Origin: Butyrivibrio sp.
GTDB lineage: Bacteria; Bacillota; Clostridia; Lachnospirales; Lachnospiraceae
Assembly (NCBI GenBank): GCA_017446685.1
Contig: JAFSQI010000135.1
Span: forward strand, 1-64,000
Direction of reading: 5' to 3'
DNA length: 64,000 nucleotides
The notes beneath the pieces are model-generated. The model was not told where the DNA came from. It made no database searches and worked only from the letters and a program-made list of their open reading frames with translations. The position numbers and the translations under genes were made by a program. Of this stretch, positions 19,348 to 27,384 are shown one piece after another. Positions within the stretch are counted from its first letter, which is position 1, and every line of letters starts with the position of its first letter.

Positions 19348-19377
19348 CTATTTGACCAAATAGAGACGTTATATAAT
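19348..19377 (+). promoter_or_regulatory. Probable regulated promoter and operator of rhaD
   Basis: A perfect TATAAT at 19372-19377 has only a poor -35 (TATTTG) at 17 bases, as expected of an activator-dependent promoter. A 16-bp palindrome, CTATTTGACCAAATAG (19348-19363), overlaps the -35. AGACGT occurs twice nearby (19322 and 19364), possibly as half-sites for the divergent AraC protein. Confidence 0.45.
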
Positions 19378-19399
19378 TTTGAAATGTAAAAACAATTGT

Positions 19400-19426
19400 G
19401 TTACTGATCAAAGACAAAACAGTAAC
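19400..19426. repeat. 27-bp palindrome copy 1 (rhaD leader)
   Basis: GTTACTG, 13 bases, CAGTAAC. Same arms and same spacing as copies at 27338, 49684 and 58988. It lies between the predicted rhaD promoter and the ribosome binding site, so the transcript could form a 7-bp hairpin. The interior is the least palindromic of the four. Confidence 0.7.
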
Positions 19427-19458
19427 ATCTGAAACTATCGCTTTAAGAGGAGAAAGAA

Positions 19459-20334
19459 ATGAAGGTATTAGATTCAGAGCTTTTAAAAGGTTATGCAAGA
19501 ATGACTATGGACGGCTTCAACCAGGGCTGGCATGAGAGAAACGGCGGAAACTTAAGCTATCGCCTTAAGCCTGAAGAGGTTGAGCTTTTAAAAGATGATT
19601 TTGACATGGATGGACAATGGCAGGAAATCGGCTGGCAGAAAAATGACGAGTCTGCTTTCCCGGGACTTGCCGGCGAATACTTTATGGTAAGCGGATCAGG
19701 AAAATATTTCCGCAACATCGAGCTTGATCCTGCTGCCAATGTCTGCATTATACAGCTTAATGAAGAAGGTAACAGATTCAAAAAGGTATGGGGACTTGTA
19801 AACGGCGGACGCCCAACATCAGAGCTTCCTACACACCTTGCAAATCTCGAAGTATTAAAGGCCAGAGATGAGCAGATTCGTGTAGTTTACCACTGCCACC
19901 CTACCAACATAGTAGCTCTTACATACGTTCTTCCACTTGATGAGCGTGTATTCACAAGAGAAATCTACGAAATGGCTACAGAGTGCCCTATCGTTTTCCC
20001 TGAAGGAATTGGCATTGTTCCATGGATGCTCTGCGGAGGCAAGCTTATCGGCGATGCAACAGCAGAAATCATGAAGACCAAAGATGTAGCAGTTTGGGCT
20101 CATCACGGTGCATTCTGCTGCGGATATGACTTTGACCTTACATTCGGTCTTATGCACACAGTAGAAAAAGCTGCTGAAATTCTTGTAAAAGTAAGATCAA
20201 TGACAGATACAAAAGTAAACACAATTACTCCTGCACAGTTCCGCGAACTCAACGAACCCTTCGGAGTAAAGATAAATGAGAAGTTCCTCTATGAGAGACA
20301 TACATATAAGATTGGTGAACTTCCACAGGACTAA
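19459..20334 (+). CDS. rhaD: Rhamnulose-1-phosphate aldolase
   Basis: A 291-residue class II aldolase that splits L-rhamnulose 1-phosphate into dihydroxyacetone phosphate and L-lactaldehyde. Family marks are WHERNGGNLSYRL (residues 24-36), the zinc site HCH at 145-147 and a third histidine at 215/216 in WAHHGAF, in line with the three zinc histidines of the E. coli enzyme. It is slightly longer than E. coli RhaD (274 aa). AGGAG precedes the ATG. It is divergent from the AraC gene and followed by rhaB. Confidence 0.93.
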   Translation: MKVLDSELLKGYARMTMDGFNQGWHERNGGNLSYRLKPEEVELLKDDFDMDGQWQEIGWQKNDESAFPGLAGEYFMVSGSGKYFRNIELDPAANVCIIQLNEEGNRFKKVWGLVNGGRPTSELPTHLANLEVLKARDEQIRVVYHCHPTNIVALTYVLPLDERVFTREIYEMATECPIVFPEGIGIVPWMLCGGKLIGDATAEIMKTKDVAVWAHHGAFCCGYDFDLTFGLMHTVEKAAEILVKVRSMTDTKVNTITPAQFRELNEPFGVKINEKFLYERHTYKIGELPQD

Positions 20335-20351
20335 TCGTTATTGTTCAGTCT

Positions 20352-20370
20352 GCGATTAATCGCCTTTTTT
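20352..20370 (+). terminator. Weak hairpin and T-run between rhaD and rhaB
   Basis: The palindrome GCGATTAATCGC (20352-20363) is followed by CTTTTTT. The stem is only four base pairs with a four-base loop, so it may at most attenuate read-through from rhaD into rhaB. Confidence 0.3.
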
Positions 20371-20432
20371 GCAGTATATTACTCTGATCAAAAAATGTCA
20401 CAATATACATAATTTAACGAGAGGATAATTCC

Positions 20433-21863
20433 ATGGGGTACAATTACTATCTGGCGGTTGATATCGGTGCATCATCAGGACGCCACATTCTGTCCCACTT
20501 AGAAAACGGCAAGATTATCATCGAAGAAATTTACCGTTTCTACAACGGCAACGACATCGAAAACGGACATCGAATCTGGGATACCGATCGCCTGTTTAAT
20601 GAAATAATTGAAGGCATGAAAAAATGTAAAGATGCAGGAAAAATCCCTGTATCAATGGGCATCGATACCTGGGCTGTAGACTACTGCCTTCTTGATAAGG
20701 ATGACAAAAAAGTCGGTCCCTGCTACGCCTACAGAGATTCCAGAACCGAGCACATGGATGAGGAGGTTTACAAGATCATCCCTCAGCATGAGCTCTATGC
20801 TAAAACAGGTATTCAAAAAGCTATTTTTAATACAATTTACCAGCTTATGGCCGACAAAGTAAATGAACCGGACAGACTTAATAATGCGAAGTCTTTTCTG
20901 ATGGTTCCGGACTATCTTCATTTTCTTTTAACAGGTGTAAAAAAACAGGAATATACCAACGCTTCTACTACACAGCTTGTAGATCCTGACACAAATACAT
21001 GGGACTACGAACTTATTGAAAAGCTGGGATTTCCAAAAGAGCTTTTCACTGAGCTTTCAATGCCCGGAAGCTATGTCGGCAATCTTTTACCTGAAATTCA
21101 GGAAAAGGTCGGCTTTGATACAAAAGTAGTGCTCCCTGCAACTCATGACACCGGTTCAGCAGTAATGAGCGTTCCATCAACAAGCGATGACGTATTATAC
21201 ATTTCATCAGGAACCTGGTCTTTAATGGGATGTGAGCTTCTAAGTGCAAACACCTCTGCAGAAGCTGAAAAAGCCAACTTCACTAATGAAGGCGGATACG
21301 ATCACCGCTATCGTTTTCTCAAGAACATCATGGGACTTTGGATGATTCAGTCAGTGAAAAAAGAACTTGAAGAAGGTTATCAGTACGCCGGTCGCGGAAA
21401 CGATGAAGACTACAGTTTTGCTCATCTATGCGAAAAAGCGTCAACCGAGGCTATCGATTCATTAGTTGATGCAAATGACGCCAGATTCCTTGCACCTCAG
21501 TCCATGATAAGAGAAATCAAGGATGCCTGCTGGGAAAAGAATCTCGAAGTTCCCGAGACTCCATGGCAGATTGCAAGAGTCATTTACAGGTCACTTGCCT
21601 GCTGCTACAAAGATGCTGCAAAGGAAATCGAAGACCTGACCGGAAAATTTTTTGACTCAATCAACATAGTAGGTGGCGGTTCCAATGCAAAATGGCTCAA
21701 CGAGCTTACTGCAGAAGTTACAGGCAAAAATGTACTTGCAGGTCCCGGTGAAGCCACTGCTATCGGAAACCTTGGCGCACAAATGATTGCAGGTGATGAA
21801 TTTGCAGATTTAAAGACATTTAGAGCATGTGTATTTGAATCATTCGGCGTAAAAAAATTCTAA
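20433..21863 (+). CDS. rhaB: Rhamnulokinase
   Basis: A 476-residue FGGY-family sugar kinase that phosphorylates L-rhamnulose at O-1. The N-terminal phosphate loop DIGASSGR (10-17) and the segment MGIDTWAVDYCLLD (about residues 74-87) are characteristic of rhamnulokinases, and INIVGGGSNAKWLN near the end is the adenosine-binding segment. Length fits E. coli RhaB (about 489 aa). A gap of 98 bases with a weak hairpin separates it from rhaD, and the isomerase gene follows after 22 bases. Confidence 0.93.
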   Translation: MGYNYYLAVDIGASSGRHILSHLENGKIIIEEIYRFYNGNDIENGHRIWDTDRLFNEIIEGMKKCKDAGKIPVSMGIDTWAVDYCLLDKDDKKVGPCYAYRDSRTEHMDEEVYKIIPQHELYAKTGIQKAIFNTIYQLMADKVNEPDRLNNAKSFLMVPDYLHFLLTGVKKQEYTNASTTQLVDPDTNTWDYELIEKLGFPKELFTELSMPGSYVGNLLPEIQEKVGFDTKVVLPATHDTGSAVMSVPSTSDDVLYISSGTWSLMGCELLSANTSAEAEKANFTNEGGYDHRYRFLKNIMGLWMIQSVKKELEEGYQYAGRGNDEDYSFAHLCEKASTEAIDSLVDANDARFLAPQSMIREIKDACWEKNLEVPETPWQIARVIYRSLACCYKDAAKEIEDLTGKFFDSINIVGGGSNAKWLNELTAEVTGKNVLAGPGEATAIGNLGAQMIAGDEFADLKTFRACVFESFGVKKF

Positions 21864-21885
21864 ACAGAAAAAGAAAGGACATCAT

Positions 21886-23307
21886 ATGTTAGTAAATACT
21901 AAAGCCAAAGTTGGCGTTTTTTCAATAGCACTGTGTGCTTATCTTCCACAGTTTCCTCAGCTTGTTCCTGAGTTCAACGCTCAGTATGACGCATTCAAAA
22001 AATCTCTTCCGGACACCGTTGAAGTAATAGACGGCGGACTTGTAACAACCAAGGAAGAAGCAATGGTTGCCGGTGACAGATTCAGAGCAGCCGATGTAGA
22101 TCTTGTATTCCTTCAGATGCTGACCTACGCTACTTCCTACAACGTACTTCCTGCTGTAAGAGACTTGGACGTACCCGTAGTAATCGTTAACCTTCAGAAA
22201 AAGATTGCTCCAGATTATCCAAATACTGACATTCCTACATGGCTTGGTGAACTCTATGCCTGCGGCGCTGTAGGCGAAGCTGTTGCCGATCTTGAGAGAG
22301 CCGGCAAAAGACACGCTGTTATTACAGGAGTTGTAGAAGGCGGAGACGAAGGCGTTGCAAAGGAAATCGCTGACTGGTGCACAGCAGCTCAGGTCAGAAG
22401 AAGATTCCGTCAGACAAACATCGCTCAGATCGGACGTCCTTATCCTGGAATGATGGATCTTTATATTGATGAAACAAATCTTTATAACAGAATGGGACTT
22501 TATACCAAACAGTTTGACTGGGAGGATATGTGGTGCATCGCTGACGATATCACAGACGAAGCTGCTATCCGCGCCAAGGCTCAGGATATTCTTGATACCT
22601 TCGAGATTGAAGGCGGTGGTTCTATAGAAGAAGTCTGGGAGATGGCAAAATACGTTGTTGCCTTCGAGAAATGGGTTCAAAAAGAGGACATCGCTCTCAT
22701 CGCTTCACACTATGCAGGAAAGGCTCAGGGACAGGCAGGTGTTCTCGATTCAATGCTCATCCCCGCTTTCTCAATGCTCATCAAGCAGGGAACAGCCTGT
22801 GCAGTTGAGGGCGATATGAAGGTTGCTATGGCAATGTCTATTCTTAAGACAATTTCAGGAACAGGTCAGCTTTCAGAAATGTATTCCATTGACTTTAATG
22901 AAGATATCTGCATCATTGGTCACTCAGGTTCAGGTGATGCCGATATCTCACTTGCCCACAAGCCTACCATGAAGATTGTTAAGGTATTCCACGGAAAAGT
23001 TGGCGGCGGATACCTCACACAGTTCTATCCTCCTACAGGTGATATAACATACCTTGCTATCACACAGGACAAAGACGGAAACTTCAAATTTGTCGCTGCT
23101 GAAGGTGTTAACCAGGAGGGACCTATCTTTACTTTTGGTGATACAAACATGAGAACCAAGTTCTCAATCAGCTCAAGGGAGTTTGTAAACCGCTGGAGTG
23201 AAGCAGGTCCTACTCATCATATGGCTGCTGCCGTAGGAAGACATATAGACACAATCGAAAAGGTTGCAAAAATTATGAATATTCCTCTCGAAGTAATCAC
23301 AAGATAA
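21886..23307 (+). CDS. AraA/FucI-fold sugar isomerase, candidate rhamnose isomerase
   Basis: A 473-residue protein of the L-fucose/L-arabinose isomerase superfamily. E308 (CAVEGD), E339 (SIDFNED), H346 (IIGHSGSGD) and H445 (GPTHHMA) fall where L-arabinose isomerase has its metal ligands (E306, E333, H350, H450 in the E. coli enzyme), so an active manganese-dependent aldose-ketose isomerase is expected. It follows rhaD and rhaB, and no TIM-barrel rhaA is seen. The simplest reading is that it supplies the L-rhamnose to L-rhamnulose step. This is inference; it may also accept other 6-deoxyaldoses. AAAGGAC precedes the ATG. Confidence 0.75.
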   Translation: MLVNTKAKVGVFSIALCAYLPQFPQLVPEFNAQYDAFKKSLPDTVEVIDGGLVTTKEEAMVAGDRFRAADVDLVFLQMLTYATSYNVLPAVRDLDVPVVIVNLQKKIAPDYPNTDIPTWLGELYACGAVGEAVADLERAGKRHAVITGVVEGGDEGVAKEIADWCTAAQVRRRFRQTNIAQIGRPYPGMMDLYIDETNLYNRMGLYTKQFDWEDMWCIADDITDEAAIRAKAQDILDTFEIEGGGSIEEVWEMAKYVVAFEKWVQKEDIALIASHYAGKAQGQAGVLDSMLIPAFSMLIKQGTACAVEGDMKVAMAMSILKTISGTGQLSEMYSIDFNEDICIIGHSGSGDADISLAHKPTMKIVKVFHGKVGGGYLTQFYPPTGDITYLAITQDKDGNFKFVAAEGVNQEGPIFTFGDTNMRTKFSISSREFVNRWSEAGPTHHMAAAVGRHIDTIEKVAKIMNIPLEVITR

Positions 23308-23327
23308 GTTAATAAAATAAAAAAAAA

Positions 23328-23363
23328 CGGACATCCTGTTTGATATTCATTTAAGGATGTCCG
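23328..23363. terminator. Bidirectional terminator between the isomerase and YitT genes
   Basis: A perfect 10-bp stem CGGACATCCT/AGGATGTCCG with a 16-base loop has a T-run on its plus-strand 3' side and an A-run on the other side. It can end transcription from the rhamnose genes and from the convergent yitT-like gene, whose stop is at 23370. Confidence 0.85.
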
Positions 23364-23369
23364 CTTTTT

Positions 23370-24251
23370 TTAATCTCTTGGTCTCATATAGAAGTTTCCC
23401 ATAACCTCTTCAGTTCTTATTGAGTTTACAAAAGCATGAGGATCAACTTCTTTTATCATTGGAATAAGCTTTCTTGTATCCGACGCACTTACTATTGAAT
23501 ATACAATCTTTTTATCACGATGCTCAAAAGAGCCCTCTCCATCTATAAGCGTAGCTCCATGCCCTGAGTTGGCATATATAAGCTTGCAGATTTCATCCGG
23601 CGAATCGGTGATGATAAATAATGTCTTTTGCTGGTAGGTTCTGTATAATACATGAAGCGTCTGTGTAGAAACATATTGAAATATCATAGAATACAGCGCC
23701 TTGTCCCAACCAAAAAGAATACCCGCAATAGTAAGAATTACAACATTTCCCGCAAAAATAATAGGGAAAGCATCAACTCCTTTTCTTTGCGAAAGGAAAA
23801 TCGAAATAAAATCTGTTCCTCCACTCGTTGCATCCACTTCAAGGCACATTGTTATCGCAGTTGCATTGATGATTCCTCCGAACACTGCAATAAGAAGAGG
23901 ATCATGTGTGAGAACATGTGTAGGAATAAGATCTACAAAAAAACCGTTTGCCAAAACCATTATCATTGAAAAAATGGTAAACCTTTTTCCGATAAACCTA
24001 AAGCCTATATAAATCGGTATCGCATTAAGGCAGATATTTATTGGAGAATAAGGAACATTTATTCCAATATAATTAGAAAATATTCGCTGAATAATAATAG
24101 TGAGCCCCGTCGCTCCTCCGGGATACAGACCACCTGTATTTACGAAGGTCTGAATATTTGTAGCCATAAGAAAAGCCGCCATTAAGACGACCACAAGTCT
24201 TACTGCATCTCTCTTAAGATTAGTTACAAGTTTCTGCTTTTTTTCTGCCAT
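23370..24251 (-). CDS. YitT family membrane protein (DUF161 plus DUF2179)
   Basis: A 293-residue protein with five or six membrane segments (about residues 14-185) and a C-terminal soluble DUF2179 domain containing IIYSIVSASDTRKLIP-like sequence. Typical YitT features such as NTGGLYPGGATGL and SGGTDFI are present. The family is common in Firmicutes, and its function is uncertain. The ATG at 24251 is chosen because GAGGAA sits seven bases upstream. It is convergent with the rhamnose genes. Confidence 0.85.
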   Translation of the reverse strand: MAEKKQKLVTNLKRDAVRLVVVLMAAFLMATNIQTFVNTGGLYPGGATGLTIIIQRIFSNYIGINVPYSPINICLNAIPIYIGFRFIGKRFTIFSMIMVLANGFFVDLIPTHVLTHDPLLIAVFGGIINATAITMCLEVDATSGGTDFISIFLSQRKGVDAFPIIFAGNVVILTIAGILFGWDKALYSMIFQYVSTQTLHVLYRTYQQKTLFIITDSPDEICKLIYANSGHGATLIDGEGSFEHRDKKIVYSIVSASDTRKLIPMIKEVDPHAFVNSIRTEEVMGNFYMRPRD

Positions 24252-24338
24252 ATTTTTCCTCAATAATATTCGTATTGAACTAGTGCTTTTAGCCTATACA
24301 TCATATCATAAGTATAATACATAAGAAAATATTAAGCC

Positions 24339-25748
24339 TTAAAATAATTTAGAATAACCTTCAACGGTAGTTGTTTTCATGTTTAATCTTACTGCCGGAA
24401 GATTCGTGGACGGATCCTCGATTCCGACATAAAATGAAACTCCATTTTGATTAGCAATTGCAGATGGAACTGATACAACCGCTTCAGCGCTCTGATCCTG
24501 ATAAATAGATGTAAGATCAAGATCAACCTCATATTTGGAAATGATATTAAGATTTCCAATCGTTTCAATTGGAGAAATATCTATATTTTCACCATCTTTT
24601 TCAACCGCAGCGTACAAAAACATTTTCCAGTTAAAATATATTGGAGCAACACCTGAGTTTTCTACAGTAAGCGTGATGTAACTGTTATCATCTCCGATAT
24701 GTCCATCATTTTTTTGTGCTGAACTGATCCAATACTTATAGCCCACACTTTTCAAAATCTCATTTGCAGCCTCTTCAAGCTCCGGATTTTCTGTAAGATC
24801 AGGAACCTTTGGACCAATAAATGTCATATGCGACTCTCTTATGAGCTTTTCTGTAGAATCAAAATTGTTATCGAGCATGTAGCTCATCTCTATGCTACTG
24901 GTAAATTCTCCTCCAACAGGAGCTGCGTTCCAGATTTCAGGCGACGCAATTATCGCATCTTTTTCTCCTGTTGAATCATACTCTCCTCCTGACTTAATCC
25001 ATTCAAGCCAATCTTTTGTATCTTCTTCAGCTCCAGTCATGTCGTTAAAAACGCCGGCTCCATCCGGAAGTTCAGCAAATGGTCTTCTCATAAGAAGCCT
25101 TGCATTCGGAAAAGACTCGGTGTAGGCTTCAACGTATTTTTCCCGCACATCTGTAAGCGGCATCTTGGGAATTCCGGCAGGATAAAAAGTATGCCACTCT
25201 CCCCAATGTCCCAGACTTCCAAGCTCGACATAGGCTAAAAAATCATCTTCACCAAAATATCTTCCAATCTCTTTTATTACTTCTGTATGCTTTTCTATAA
25301 AGACATCATTATTGTAATCAGGGCAATACCCTCTGCCATACTCAAAATCGTAAAATTCACCGTCGCCTGTAATATCATATAGCCACTTAGGAATATCCAT
25401 GTGCGTCTCACTTCCCGGATAATCACACACAAATCTAAACACCAGATGCTTGCCCTCTTTTTTCCATCTGGCAATATTGTTCTTTGCTTCAAAATATTCC
25501 CAGTCATACTCTCCCTCTTCAGGTTCCAGGTCTGCCCAGGTAATATAAGCATAGACTAAAGAAGTATTTTCACAAAGCTCCTCATTCCCGGCATCAGGCG
25601 CATAACCCATGAGTGGATTATTTATCACACTTTCATCATACTTAAAAGTGTACTCTTTTCTATTTAATCTAAAGAAAAACATATATATTCCCACCACAAT
25701 AATAAAAGCAATCACTAAAACAATTAAAGATACTCCAAATTTTTTCAA
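24339..25748 (-). CDS. DUF4832 family secreted glycosidase-like protein
   Basis: A 469-residue protein with one N-terminal membrane anchor (residues 5-27) and an extracellular body. NNPLMGYAP followed by ITWADLEPEEGEYDWEYFE resembles the start of a glycoside hydrolase TIM barrel, and GSLGHWGEWH looks like a catalytic-acid segment; the C-terminal third is beta-rich. Members of DUF4832 occur beside pelF and pelG-like genes, so processing or binding of the Pel-like polymer is a plausible role. The start is a TTG eight bases after GGGAG, with no better ATG. It is the last gene of the cluster. Activity is unproven. Confidence 0.75.
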   Translation of the reverse strand: MKKFGVSLIVLVIAFIIVVGIYMFFFRLNRKEYTFKYDESVINNPLMGYAPDAGNEELCENTSLVYAYITWADLEPEEGEYDWEYFEAKNNIARWKKEGKHLVFRFVCDYPGSETHMDIPKWLYDITGDGEFYDFEYGRGYCPDYNNDVFIEKHTEVIKEIGRYFGEDDFLAYVELGSLGHWGEWHTFYPAGIPKMPLTDVREKYVEAYTESFPNARLLMRRPFAELPDGAGVFNDMTGAEEDTKDWLEWIKSGGEYDSTGEKDAIIASPEIWNAAPVGGEFTSSIEMSYMLDNNFDSTEKLIRESHMTFIGPKVPDLTENPELEEAANEILKSVGYKYWISSAQKNDGHIGDDNSYITLTVENSGVAPIYFNWKMFLYAAVEKDGENIDISPIETIGNLNIISKYEVDLDLTSIYQDQSAEAVVSVPSAIANQNGVSFYVGIEDPSTNLPAVRLNMKTTTVEGYSKLF

Positions 25749-25778
25749 ACTGCTCTCTCCCTATATACAAAAATCTTT

Positions 25779-26450
25779 TTATCCATTGTACTCTCCATTA
25801 TACTGTATGAGCGTAATATCTTTCACCTTGTCAATATTCTGTATTTTTTCCTGGAAAAAGAGATCATTCTTCTTTACATAGACTTCAACCGCAAGCTCAG
25901 TAGTGTCACCTCTCATAGTCCTTGATTTTATGTAGTACTTAAGCTTACCGAAAGCCCTGATAATCTCGTCCCCTGTCTCTTTTCCTTCATAATGGATAAC
26001 TGCTACATAAATTTGACCGGAGGAAGGCTTATGATAAAACAATGCAATCATGATAATGATGATTACTGCTGCGCAAACTGTCAGAACATACATACCCGCT
26101 CCTGCTGTTATTCCAGTGGTTATTGACCAGAAAAGATACAGAAGGTCCAGTGGATCTTTTACCGCAGTTCTAAATCTTACAATTGAAAGAGCGCCGACCA
26201 TACCAAGGGAAATTACGATATTTGTGCTTATTGCAAGAGTTACCATACAGGTCAGAACGCACATCCCGATAAGCGTAATTGCAAAGCTTTTTGAAAAAAC
26301 AACCCCTGCATAAAATCTTTTGTAAACCAGAAAAATCAAAATTCCAAGAAGCAGCGCAATCACAAGTGACAATGCAATATTTGCGGCATCATAAGTACTG
26401 TAGACCTCCGAATTTAAAATTGAATTTTTAACAAAATCCCTTACGCTCAT
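25779..26450 (-). CDS. DUF4956 family membrane protein
   Basis: A 223-residue protein with an N-terminal soluble segment, four membrane helices (about residues 25-135) and a small C-terminal alpha-beta domain. SLGMVGALSIVRFRTAVKDPLDL is the recognisable family core. DUF4956 proteins are repeatedly found with VTC-domain and CotH genes, exactly as here, and have no settled biochemical role. GGGGAA precedes the ATG, and the VTC gene ends 28 bases upstream. Confidence 0.85.
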   Translation of the reverse strand: MSVRDFVKNSILNSEVYSTYDAANIALSLVIALLLGILIFLVYKRFYAGVVFSKSFAITLIGMCVLTCMVTLAISTNIVISLGMVGALSIVRFRTAVKDPLDLLYLFWSITTGITAGAGMYVLTVCAAVIIIIMIALFYHKPSSGQIYVAVIHYEGKETGDEIIRAFGKLKYYIKSRTMRGDTTELAVEVYVKKNDLFFQEKIQNIDKVKDITLIQYNGEYNG

Positions 26451-26478
26451 ATATTCCCCTCTCTAAAATCATTTGCAT

Positions 26479-27198
26479 CTACATTTCGTTCCAGTAACAA
26501 GCGCTCTCATTATATAGGTAAGCTGTCTTGTCACAACACATAACATACTTTGACGCTGCCACAAGCTCATTTGGCACCGGTCTTATAATATCCTTCACTA
26601 TTCTTGGAAGAAACTCCGTGAACTTTACTTCCATTATCAGCTTGTCAACAGGGAAAGCTGAAATTGTCGGAAGCTCGCTGTTAAATATATCAAAGCTCTC
26701 TAGCGGAGCCCTAAGTTTTTTATCAAAGGTAACTCTTACGGTTCCTTCATCCAGAATATAGGGAGTCCTGTCATAGTCAACAATCACCCGGGGTCTCATG
26801 TATCTGCTCACACATTCATAATAGAATTCCCTGCATAAATTCTTTTTATGCTGCAAAAGAAAATCATAGTCACCGTCTATTATCCTGTACACTTCATCTC
26901 TTGAAAGAGAAGCTGACTCTTTGAAAATATATTGACCCTGCTTAAGCTTTCTCTCAAGCTTTATCACTTTATCAGAATAATTGTATATCCTTATGCGATA
27001 TTTTTTCCTGAAATAGACGCCCATATCTTTTTCCTCATAGGCGCTGTTCCAAAGGTCATCAAAATATAGACTTCGAATCACATACTCTCCATCCAGGGCA
27101 TTTGGATCCAGGGAAAAATATGGACTCATCCTGACCTTCAGTGACTCATAATCACCGTAATTTATAAAATACTTAAGTTCATGACGATAAACTCTCAT
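26479..27198 (-). CDS. VTC domain protein (polyphosphate polymerase fold)
   Basis: A 239-residue single-domain protein of the VTC family, whose yeast member makes polyphosphate inside a triphosphate-tunnel barrel. RHELKYFI at the start, SLYFDD, FRKKYRIRIYNY, KLERK and a late KLIMEVKF strand give the alternating basic and acidic tunnel residues. With DUF4956 and CotH it forms a recurrent bacterial trio whose product is unknown. AAAGGGAG precedes the ATG. It follows the 132-bp hairpin repeat that separates it from cotH. Confidence 0.88.
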   Translation of the reverse strand: MRVYRHELKYFINYGDYESLKVRMSPYFSLDPNALDGEYVIRSLYFDDLWNSAYEEKDMGVYFRKKYRIRIYNYSDKVIKLERKLKQGQYIFKESASLSRDEVYRIIDGDYDFLLQHKKNLCREFYYECVSRYMRPRVIVDYDRTPYILDEGTVRVTFDKKLRAPLESFDIFNSELPTISAFPVDKLIMEVKFTEFLPRIVKDIIRPVPNELVAASKYVMCCDKTAYLYNESACYWNEM

Positions 27199-27232
27199 GT
27201 TGCTCCCTTTGTGTTACTCTAAAAAATACTCC

Positions 27233-27364
27233 GTTACTATTCAGTCAGCAGCCAGCACTACGCTGCTGGCTGCGTAAGAAAGTGATTCAAGTGGCAATTT
27301 TGCCCATCGCGAAGCGATTTAATTGCAAAATTGCTTAGTTACTGGTCAGGAACTGAACAGTAAC
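27233..27364. repeat. 132-bp nested-hairpin element with terminal inverted repeats
   Basis: The ends are GTTACTATTCAG (27233-27244) and CTGAACAGTAAC (27353-27364), inverted copies with one mismatch. Inside are a perfect 10-bp hairpin (27248-27257 with 27264-27273), a second 10-bp stem (27294-27303 with 27325-27334) and a 5-bp hairpin (27306-27310 with 27314-27318). No open frame is visible. It looks like a MITE or REP-type palindromic element inserted between cotH and the VTC gene. Its right end doubles as a copy of the 27-bp palindrome. Confidence 0.75.
27338..27364. repeat. 27-bp palindrome copy 2
   Basis: GTTACTG, 13 bases (GTCAGGAACTGAA), CAGTAAC. The inner TCAG and CTGA extend the dyad, giving near-complete palindromy. 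It forms the right end of the 132-bp element. Confidence 0.85.
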
Positions 27365-27384
27365 GATACTCCTACTGCCTTTGC

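Noticed and set aside
21922..22680. 252-codon frame opposite the isomerase gene
   Set aside because: It is antisense to a well-supported isomerase gene, has Cys/Ser-rich non-protein-like sequence and lacks a ribosome binding site.
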